Assembly: GCA_018882935.1 (NCBI GenBank)
Contig: VERA01000008.1
Coordinates: forward strand, 1 to 58,693
DNA length: 58,693 nucleotides
From: Burkholderiaceae bacterium
GTDB taxonomy: Bacteria > Pseudomonadota > Gammaproteobacteria > Burkholderiales > Burkholderiaceae_D
Direction of reading: 5' to 3'
Shown here: piece after piece, positions 50,965 to 57,342 of the stretch
Position numbering within the stretch: the first letter of the stretch is position 1
Layout of the letters: each line of letters starts with the position of its first letter
Notes under the pieces: model-generated
Told to the model about the DNA's origin: nothing
Database searches by the model: none
What the model saw: the letters and a program-made list of their open reading frames with translations, nothing else
Translations under genes and position numbers: made by a program

Positions 50965-51076
50965 AACCAGTTTCGGAAAGGAGGTTGGCAGCACCATCGG
51001 ACCATGTCCCGCAGAGGACAGGCCGCGTTCCATGCATAGTTCAAGAAAAGCGCTAGGACGAAAAGAGGAGACACAA
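50965..51076 (+). promoter_or_regulatory. Leader of the APC-permease cassette with alternative hairpins
   Basis: About 112 bp between the mgs terminator and the first cassette gene. It holds GGAC (50999-51002), TGTCC (51005-51009), GGACA (51015-51019) and GGAC (51056-51059), so GTCC can pair with either the first GGAC or the second, giving two mutually exclusive hairpins. GAGGAG serves the first gene. No promoter is clear. It may be a regulatory leader; no known riboswitch is recognised. Confidence 0.25.
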
Positions 51077-51439
51077 ATGAATCAACCCACGCAATCCTCC
51101 CTCGACCCCGAAATGCAGCAACGGGCCGAGGCCATGTATTCCCGTGACCGGTGGAGCGCCCTGCTCATTCTCGCCGTGTTATGGGCCTCACTTATTTACA
51201 CGTATATCAAGGTGCCGCACGGCTTTCTCGGTACGCCTATTGGCGTAGTGCTCATTATTGCGGGCGTATTGCTACTGGTTTTCAATACCAGCTCGATACT
51301 GGCAATGCTGGCGCACTACCGGGAGGACCGTGATCATATTTACGGTCAAGATCTTCGCAACCTCGATCTGAACCGACAACGCCTGCGCGAGCTTGCATTA
51401 CGACCGGCGCATGTCGACACTGACCCGGGAGCACCATGA
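51077..51439 (+). CDS. Small two-helix membrane protein, first gene of the APC-permease cassette
   Basis: 120 residues from ATG 51077 (GAGGAG upstream); an in-frame start at 50960 would lie in the terminator and is rejected. Two membrane segments (27-44 and 53-78) with a short loop; N-terminal 25 and C-terminal 40 residues are charged and probably cytoplasmic (YREDRDHIYGQDLRNLDLNR). I do not recognise the family. Its stop overlaps the next start by four bases (ATGA), so synthesis is coupled to the next subunit. Probably an accessory subunit of the permease encoded at 51983. Confidence 0.7.
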   Translation: MNQPTQSSLDPEMQQRAEAMYSRDRWSALLILAVLWASLIYTYIKVPHGFLGTPIGVVLIIAGVLLLVFNTSSILAMLAHYREDRDHIYGQDLRNLDLNRQRLRELALRPAHVDTDPGAP

Positions 51440-51828
51440 TGAGTAAACCCTACGAACCCCCTGTGCAAAGCAGCGCCGGACAAATGTTCGACAGCGTGGT
51501 GGTGCTGGTGCTGGTGTATGCCAGCCTGCTCGCGCCGTTGCTATTCAAAGCAGCAGCCGAGCCACCAAAAACCGACGACAAAGCAGCACCGACGTGGGAA
51601 TCGCTGAATCAAACGCCGGCCATGGTCGAGCAATGGGAAAAGCTCGGTGTCAAGGTTGAGGCTGCGGCACCCATGATTACCAACCGCTTTGACTACACCA
51701 TAGAGCCGATCAGCCTGCTGCTGACGTTCATTGTGATTGTTGGCTATTTTGTGTTCGTGCTGCGTGTCTCTGAAAAAGAGTACCGCGAAGTGATTCGCGA
51801 GCGCTTCGACTCATCTGAGGGAGGTTGA
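51436..51828 (+). CDS. Two-helix membrane protein with periplasmic loop, APC-permease cassette
   Basis: 130 residues. Membrane helix 1 is at 19-38, followed by about 50 residues (PPKTDDKAAPTWESL, QWEKLGVKVEAAAP) that should be periplasmic, then helix 2 at 91-110 and a charged cytoplasmic tail (SEKEYREVIRERF). Such a hairpin with a Trp-containing loop is compatible with a subunit that touches a transporter from the outside. No family is recognised. It overlaps the upstream gene by four bases, and the next start comes one base after its stop. Confidence 0.7.
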   Translation: MMSKPYEPPVQSSAGQMFDSVVVLVLVYASLLAPLLFKAAAEPPKTDDKAAPTWESLNQTPAMVEQWEKLGVKVEAAAPMITNRFDYTIEPISLLLTFIVIVGYFVFVLRVSEKEYREVIRERFDSSEGG

Positions 51829-51829
51829 G

Positions 51830-51973
51830 ATGGATTTCTGGACAGCTTTGGAGTACGCGGCATGGATCATCTCGATCGTCTTGTTCGCATGGATGTTGGC
51901 TGACGCGCGCTTCACCAGTTCGCAATATGGTGAAGACTTCTTGTTGAGTTCTCGCGAAGGCGAAGAAGAATAA
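51830..51973 (+). CDS. 47-residue single-helix membrane protein, APC-permease cassette
   Basis: A very short gene in a continuous frame from ATG 51830 to TAA 51971. The protein starts MDFWTALEYAAWIISIVLF, has one membrane helix (about 8-25) and an acidic tail ending SREGEEE. GAGGG with GGTTGAG lies at the right distance before the ATG, two bases after the previous stop. It fills the space between its neighbours exactly, leaving no gap without coding sequence, which argues that it is real. Size and position resemble the small regulatory subunits of bacterial transporters (KdpF- or CydX-like in size only). Confidence 0.7.
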   Translation: MDFWTALEYAAWIISIVLFAWMLADARFTSSQYGEDFLLSSREGEEE

Positions 51974-51982
51974 GGGGGCGTG

Positions 51983-53377
51983 ATGACAGCGCAAAGTATC
52001 GCGGCCTCTGCGCCGCAAAAAAATTCGCTACTTAAAGTATTGGGGCCGATTCATGTGTGGGCGCTCGGCGTCGGTATCGTGCTGGTGGGCGAGTACATGG
52101 GCTGGAACTTTTCGGTTGGCAAAGGCGGCGCCTATGGCTCGCTGATCGCCTGCTGGATTATCGGTCTACTGTATACCTGCGTGGCGATGATTGATTCGGA
52201 AGTCACCTCCACCGTCGCCGCTGCTGGTGGCCAGTACACGCAAGCCAAGCACATCATCGGTCCACTGATGGCGTTTAACGTAGGGCTGTATCTGGTCATG
52301 GCTTACACCATGCTGGAAGCATCGGATGCCATCGTGGTGGGCGACTTGATAAAAACCATCGCATTGCAATACGGCGCCGAAGTCGATACCAAGCCGTTTG
52401 TAGTGCTCACGATTGCCGTGCTTGCCTGGCTCAACTATCGCGGCGTGTTCATGACACTCACCGTGAACTTCGTGATCACCGCGTTTGCCTTTGTCGCGAT
52501 TATTGTGCTGTTCTTCGCGGTCGAAGGGGCCGGCACGGGTAGCTCGATCTTGCGTCATCGCGAGCTGCTAACCGAACTGCCTTATGGCTGGATCGGCGTA
52601 CTCGCTGCCCTGCAATTTGGTATGTGGTACTACCTTGGTATCGAGGGTACATGTCAGGCAGCAGAAGAAGTACGCTCACCTGGCCGCTCGATTCCACTCG
52701 GCACCATGGGCGGCATGATCACGCTGCTGATCGCAGCAACGCTTACCTGGTATATCTGCGCCGGTCTGATGCCGTGGGAGTATCTCGGTCAAGCCATCAC
52801 ACCGCTATACGATGCAGCACGACTCACCGGTGTGCTCGAGCTTGAAGTGATCCTGTTCGTCGGTACTATTTTTGCTGCAGTGGCCTCGGCCAATGGCTGC
52901 ATTAATGATGCCTCACGCGCGTGGTTCTCGATGGCGCGTGACCGCTACATGCCGCAATGGTTTGGTGCGGTACACCCGCGCTACCGCACGCCATATCGGG
53001 CGATCTTGTTCCTGATACCGATCGCGGTCTCGTTTGCCTTTACCGGGCTGCTGGATCAGGTGATCACATTCTCGATTCTGTCGGGCTTGCTGGGCTATAC
53101 CTTCATGTCGTTCAACGTAGTGCGCTTCCGTCGTATGTGGCCACTGGGCACGATCAATCGTGGCTATGTGCATCCGTTCCACCCCATCCCTTGTATTTTG
53201 CTGGGGCTGTTGTGCGCGGCAACCTACTTCGCGACCTACCTCGGCTATGGTGCTTCGCTGTTGTCGATTATGGCGTTCTACATCCTGATCTCGATCTGGT
53301 TCGTAGTGCGTCGTTATCAGTTCGTGCGGCGTGGTGACCAATTCACTATGCCATGGCCTAAGCCCAAGGGTTATTAA
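51983..53377 (+). CDS. APC-superfamily amino acid/amine permease
   Basis: 464 residues from ATG 51983; the adjacent GTG 51980 is less favoured because AGGGGG fits the ATG better. It has about 12 membrane helices. Pattern of the APC family: GVGIVLVGEYMGWNFSVGKGG in helix 1, TVAAAGGQYTQAKHIIGP, YYLGIEGTCQAAEEVRSPGR and SANGCINDASRAWFSMARDR. The sequence recalls ethanolamine-permease-type members (EutP/Eat-like). Following an N-methylglutamate operon, methylamine or another small amine is a plausible cargo, by inference. It is embedded in a set of small membrane proteins, which is unusual for an APC permease. Confidence 0.85.
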   Translation: MTAQSIAASAPQKNSLLKVLGPIHVWALGVGIVLVGEYMGWNFSVGKGGAYGSLIACWIIGLLYTCVAMIDSEVTSTVAAAGGQYTQAKHIIGPLMAFNVGLYLVMAYTMLEASDAIVVGDLIKTIALQYGAEVDTKPFVVLTIAVLAWLNYRGVFMTLTVNFVITAFAFVAIIVLFFAVEGAGTGSSILRHRELLTELPYGWIGVLAALQFGMWYYLGIEGTCQAAEEVRSPGRSIPLGTMGGMITLLIAATLTWYICAGLMPWEYLGQAITPLYDAARLTGVLELEVILFVGTIFAAVASANGCINDASRAWFSMARDRYMPQWFGAVHPRYRTPYRAILFLIPIAVSFAFTGLLDQVITFSILSGLLGYTFMSFNVVRFRRMWPLGTINRGYVHPFHPIPCILLGLLCAATYFATYLGYGASLLSIMAFYILISIWFVVRRYQFVRRGDQFTMPWPKPKGY

Positions 53378-53387
53378 GGAGACGGAT

Positions 53388-54074
53388 TTGGTTGGCGAAT
53401 TCACCGGCGGCGCTGTTGCCGCCGGTTTTTTATTGTTGGTGGGTAGTGTGCTTTGGCAGCGCCGTGCGCAACGACAATTTGCTGCGCAGCGTGCGGCCAT
53501 TTTTGATGATTGCCGTGAGCTGATTCAACCCGCCGAGCAAATTCATCCGGGCAGCGACTACCCGCTGCTGCGTGGTGGGTATGGCGAAGCCAAGGTGTTG
53601 CTGCAGCCTTTGCTGGATCATGTTGGCTACCGCAAAGTACCCTCGCTCTGGTTGGTGCTGACACTCGATGCACCAATGCCGGTAAAGGGTAGTTTTGATG
53701 TGTTGTTTCGACCGGCGAATATCGAGTTCTTTTCGCAAATCGATCAGCTACCGCAGCGCATTCATCTTGGCGAGGAATGGCCATCGCATCATATGGCGCG
53801 CGTCTCACCCAGTGGCTGGCAACCACCGCTGACAGCGCTGCATAGTGCGCTGGGCGATGCACTCAGTAGCCCCGATTTGAAAGAAGTGGTACTGACTCCG
53901 CGCGGTGTGCGCCTGGTGGTGCGCGTGTGCGGGGTTGAGCGCGGACAGTACATGGTGCTGCGTGCGATGGTGCCCGAAGTCGAGCGGATTCCACCCGACT
54001 GGTTGCGCTATTGGCTGGATACCTTAATCACTATACGCAGCGCCCTGCGTGCAGATTTGCCGGAGGCTGCCTGA
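53388..54074 (+). CDS. Membrane-anchored protein of unknown function, APC-permease cassette
   Basis: 228 residues from TTG 53388, preceded by AAGGAGA at the right distance; an in-frame ATG at 53331 lies inside the permease gene. One N-terminal membrane helix (about 6-23) is followed by a 200-residue soluble domain of mixed alpha/beta character (HPGSDYPLLRGGYGEAKVLL, KVPSLWLVLTLDAPMPVKG, DVLFRPANIEFFSQ, then PPDWLRYWLDTLITIRSAL). By the positive-inside rule the domain should be cytoplasmic (QRRAQRQ after the helix). No domain family is recognised. It lies 10 bp after the permease gene and probably belongs to the same complex. Confidence 0.65.
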   Translation: MVGEFTGGAVAAGFLLLVGSVLWQRRAQRQFAAQRAAIFDDCRELIQPAEQIHPGSDYPLLRGGYGEAKVLLQPLLDHVGYRKVPSLWLVLTLDAPMPVKGSFDVLFRPANIEFFSQIDQLPQRIHLGEEWPSHHMARVSPSGWQPPLTALHSALGDALSSPDLKEVVLTPRGVRLVVRVCGVERGQYMVLRAMVPEVERIPPDWLRYWLDTLITIRSALRADLPEAA

Positions 54075-54075
54075 G

Positions 54076-54360
54076 ATGTTTTCACGCCCTCTGCATCCGC
54101 TGCTGATCTTGGTTGTAGCGGTCATATTACCGGGCATGGGCCAGGTACTCAACGGTATGCTCGTGCGCGCCTGGATCATGATTTTCTTCGCGCTCAGCTT
54201 GGGGGTGGTCACCTACCATCTCACTACGCCAGCGCATTCATTTATTGGCAGACACGCAGGCGGGTTTTTCATTTATGCGATTATGGTGATGGACGCCTAT
54301 CTATGGGCGCGTTACCGTTACGCGCGCTGGCAACAGTCGCAAAGTTCAACCGCGACCTGA
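54076..54360 (+). CDS. Small multi-helix membrane protein with PGMGQ motif, APC-permease cassette
   Basis: 94 residues from ATG 54076, one base after the previous stop, with GGAGG upstream. Three hydrophobic segments (about 9-25, 31-48 and 62-78). The motif LPGMGQVLNG resembles the PGxGQxYxG signature of TM2-like and related small membrane domains. The C-terminus is Ser/Thr-rich. Last gene of the six-gene cassette; its role is unknown. Confidence 0.65.
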   Translation: MFSRPLHPLLILVVAVILPGMGQVLNGMLVRAWIMIFFALSLGVVTYHLTTPAHSFIGRHAGGFFIYAIMVMDAYLWARYRYARWQQSQSSTAT

Positions 54361-54406
54361 CGCCCGTCCTGCATACGAAGCTTGTTTTGAAAGGATGTCT
54401 TCATTC

Positions 54407-55141
54407 ATGAGCAGTGTTACAAAACCGGTTGCTATATTCCGTTTCTCAGCTGCCGATGGCCCGGCTTTTTTTGCGACTTTCTTGCAGCAGCTTGGCTTGC
54501 CGTATCAAGAAATTCGGATTGATCTCGGCGAGAGCGTGCCTCTGCATGCCGATCAATTTTCTGGCATCGCCCTGATGGGTGGGCCGATGAGCGTGAATGA
54601 TGATCTGCCATGGATTCCCACATCACTAGCGTTAATTCGAGATGCGGTTGAACGAGACGTCCCACTGATTGGCCATTGCCTCGGTGGGCAACTCATCAGC
54701 AAAGCGCTGGGTGGCGAAGTCACTCGCAACCCGAACGGCAAAGAGATTGGGTGGCATCGTATCGAAGTGACTAACGCTGCACTGGGTCAGCACTGGCTAG
54801 GCACAGAAGATGGCTTGGTGGGCTTTCACTGGCATGGCGAGATCTTTTCACTGCCGCCGGGCGCACAGTGGCTGGCGCGCAGCGCAGCATGTACCCATCA
54901 GGCTTACGTACTAGGCCCGCACATCGGCATGCAGTTTCATATCGAGATGGATGAGGCCACGATATCGCACTGGTGCGAGGAAGGCGAACCCGAGGTTGGT
55001 GCGGCAAGAGGCAAACCAGACATTCACCCGCATGTCATGGCAACGCAGCAAATCACCAAGGTAACTGCCGAGTATCTGCCTGCCATGCGGGTGGTCGCCG
55101 ATCATCTCTATCGGCGCTGGATACAAAACCTACGCGGTTAG
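54407..55141 (+). CDS. Class-I glutamine amidotransferase domain protein
   Basis: 244 residues from ATG 54407 (an in-frame ATG at 54395 lies too close to AAGG to be preferred). GMP-synthase-type amidotransferase fold with the triad C91 (GHCLGGQ), H178 and E180 (QFHIE). Such stand-alone proteins (PuuD- or GuaA-glutaminase-like) hydrolyse gamma-glutamyl bonds. With gamma-glutamyl-amine synthetases on both sides, hydrolysis of a gamma-glutamyl amine is plausible. Its stop overlaps by four bases with the stop of the convergent glutamine-synthetase-like gene, leaving no room for a terminator between them. Confidence 0.82.
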   Translation: MSSVTKPVAIFRFSAADGPAFFATFLQQLGLPYQEIRIDLGESVPLHADQFSGIALMGGPMSVNDDLPWIPTSLALIRDAVERDVPLIGHCLGGQLISKALGGEVTRNPNGKEIGWHRIEVTNAALGQHWLGTEDGLVGFHWHGEIFSLPPGAQWLARSAACTHQAYVLGPHIGMQFHIEMDEATISHWCEEGEPEVGAARGKPDIHPHVMATQQITKVTAEYLPAMRVVADHLYRRWIQNLRG

Positions 55142-56499
55142 AAGAACTTCAAATAGCGGTTGTACTCCCAATCCGAGACGTGATTCAAGTAAGAGAGCCA
55201 TTCATCGCGCTTGAAATCGATCCACGTATCTCGCATGGTCTTGCCGAATACTTGCTCGGACAGAGGGTCTGCCTCGAACGCATCGACGGCCTCGTCTAGC
55301 GTTTTAGGCAGTCGTTTCACGCCAAGTGCCTTGAGCTCTGCATCAGACTTCAGATACATGTTGTCGAGATGCGGATCACCCGGATCAATCCCTTGCTCAA
55401 TGCCCTCAAGGCCTGCTGCCAACGCCATGGCGGCGCCCAGATAAGGGTTGCAGGCACTGTCTGCCGCGCGTAATTCCACACGACCACCACCGCGCGGAAT
55501 ACGCACTGTATTCGTGCGATTGTTATTTCCGTAGCACGCCCATACCGGCGCCCACGTGAAGCCGGACATACTACCTTTGAGGATAAGTCGTTTGTAGCTG
55601 TTTACCGTTGGAGCTACCACCGCGCATATGGCAGGCAAGTGTCGTAGCACCCCGCCAATAAACTGATAGGCCAGTTTGGAAATACCTAATTTGCGAGGGT
55701 CGTTATCTTCAGCAAAAAGGTTTTTTCCGGTCTTTGCATCGGCCATCGACATATTGAAGTGCGCACCACTTCCTGCACGGTCACCGTAAGGCTTCGGCAT
55801 GAAAGTGGCGAACCCACCATGCTTTCTGGCGATCTCATGCGCCATCAGCCGCAAGAATACGAAGCGATCAGACATCGAGAGCGCATCGAAGTAATTGAAG
55901 TCAACCTCAAATTGGCCGATACCATCCTCATGGTCGAACGAGTACACATCCAGACCAAGCTCGTTCATGGCAGCGACAAGCTCGCTCATCCAGCCCATGT
56001 TATCGAGCATGCGTGCAACATCATAGGCAGGCTTCTCGAGGTGCTTGCGGTCTGACATGGGCACAAAGCGATGCGTAGCATCATCCTTCAACACAAAAAA
56101 TTCTGCCTCAATGCCGAGGTTAAAGGTAAAGCCCAACGCTTTGGCGCGTGCCATCTGACGGCCAAGAATATTACGACTGCAAGGCTCGAAGGGTTTACCC
56201 TCGCACCACAAATCACTCGCAAACCAAGCGGTATCACGCTGCCATGGCAGTACCATGCAAGATGCAGGATCAGGATGAGCTGCAACCTCTTCGTCGCTCA
56301 CGTCTTGCGGTACGCCTTCAAGTGCCGCACCGGTACACAACTCGGAGCCCGACATCATTCGCTCGAAGTGCGCAATCGGCACTACCTTACTTTTTGATAC
56401 GCCATGCATATCTACGTAGCTTGCGAATAAATGCTTCACACCTTTGCTCGTTAATTGCTCCTTGAGCTTGGCCATGTCGGCGCTGATTGGCTTTTCCAA
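55138..56499 (-). CDS. glnT: Glutamine-synthetase-like enzyme (GlnT/gamma-glutamylamine ligase type)
   Basis: 453 residues from a TTG start at 56499 chosen because AGGAG lies six bases before it; the ATG at 56475 would shorten the protein by eight residues. It is a paralogue of the GmaS at 46559: VKHLFASYVDMHGVSKSKVVP, GIEAEFFVLKDD, DHEDGIGQFEVDF, NSYKRLILKGSMSGFTWAP and GGGRVELRAADSACNPYL. It would ligate an amine or ammonia to the gamma-carboxyl of glutamate. It shares an operon-like block with a creatininase-family hydrolase and an APC permease, suggesting an amine other than methylamine. Confidence 0.88.
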   Translation of the reverse strand: MEKPISADMAKLKEQLTSKGVKHLFASYVDMHGVSKSKVVPIAHFERMMSGSELCTGAALEGVPQDVSDEEVAAHPDPASCMVLPWQRDTAWFASDLWCEGKPFEPCSRNILGRQMARAKALGFTFNLGIEAEFFVLKDDATHRFVPMSDRKHLEKPAYDVARMLDNMGWMSELVAAMNELGLDVYSFDHEDGIGQFEVDFNYFDALSMSDRFVFLRLMAHEIARKHGGFATFMPKPYGDRAGSGAHFNMSMADAKTGKNLFAEDNDPRKLGISKLAYQFIGGVLRHLPAICAVVAPTVNSYKRLILKGSMSGFTWAPVWACYGNNNRTNTVRIPRGGGRVELRAADSACNPYLGAAMALAAGLEGIEQGIDPGDPHLDNMYLKSDAELKALGVKRLPKTLDEAVDAFEADPLSEQVFGKTMRDTWIDFKRDEWLSYLNHVSDWEYNRYLKFF

Positions 56500-56556
56500 G
56501 TGGGTCTCCTTGACACTATATGATCTGTTTGTGCTTTGCTGCTGAACTGAAATGAC

Positions 56557-57342
56557 TTAGAGCGTGGGCGGCATCTCCTCAAGTGGTATACGCTCGGCGT
56601 GGGCTCGTAGTAGTTGCGCAGAAAACTGCTCGATACATTGCTCAAGCAGCGCTGCGCCCTCTTCTGCGGTGGCAAGACTAGGCGAGCCGCACACACCATG
56701 AACGCTTTCTTTGTTTACCGTGTATGAAAAAAAGCAACCGGCAGAACGATTAGGCTCATCCATCGCTTTACTCATGTTGACCAAGTCTGGCCTCATGTGG
56801 AGCATCAGCGAAGTTTCAGCCGCATTCGCATGAAAGTTAGTATCACCATCACGGAAGTAGACCTCGCCGATCTCGCGCGTGATCTCCCAAATCGAGCGCA
56901 ATGCAATACGCACCTCCGGGAAATCAGCGCGCACGTTTTCGAGTGCGCACCGCAGTGGCGCCCAGTTCGTGACGTGCCCGTTCAAGATGACGAGGCGATT
57001 GAAGCCGGCGGCTTGTACCCACTCCGCGATCTCGTAAACGACGCGAGCAAGTGTTTCAGGACGAAGCGATAAGGTACCCGGCCAGTGCTTGCTGTGGCCA
57101 AGCGAGCAGCCGACAGGTATCGCCGGCAGTACCGGGAAACCGGTACGCGCCGAGACACCGTCAGCTATTGCTACAGCCGACATGGTGTCAACACCCATCG
57201 GCAGATGCAGTCCATGCTGCTCAGTTGCGCCAACCGGCAGTATCGCGAGATCAATACCACTATCGCGCATCGCGGCGACTTGCTCCCAGCTGAGTTCTTC
57301 CCAGCGCACTGGTGCGCCACTACCTTTTGCGACGCTACTCAT
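56557..57342 (-). CDS. Creatininase-family amidohydrolase
   Basis: 261 residues. The metal-binding pattern of the family is visible: GATEQHGLHLPMGVDT with E, H and D, LNGHVTN (usually NGHGGN), and ANAAETSLML with a further Glu. Family members include creatininase, ArfB-type deformylases and other amide hydrolases, so hydrolysis of an amide or formamide bond at a dinuclear metal centre is likely. The ATG overlaps the permease stop (ATGA), so the two are co-expressed, and the glutamine-synthetase-like gene follows after 57 bp. The context suggests that it processes an amine- or amide-containing import product before gamma-glutamylation. Substrate unknown. Confidence 0.8.
   Translation of the reverse strand: MSSVAKGSGAPVRWEELSWEQVAAMRDSGIDLAILPVGATEQHGLHLPMGVDTMSAVAIADGVSARTGFPVLPAIPVGCSLGHSKHWPGTLSLRPETLARVVYEIAEWVQAAGFNRLVILNGHVTNWAPLRCALENVRADFPEVRIALRSIWEITREIGEVYFRDGDTNFHANAAETSLMLHMRPDLVNMSKAMDEPNRSAGCFFSYTVNKESVHGVCGSPSLATAEEGAALLEQCIEQFSAQLLRAHAERIPLEEMPPTL

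Noticed and set aside
50965-51076. A known riboswitch class (guanidine, glycine or SAH type) in the leader of the permease cassette.
   Set aside because: None of the conserved cores I know is present. Only short, generic hairpins are seen.
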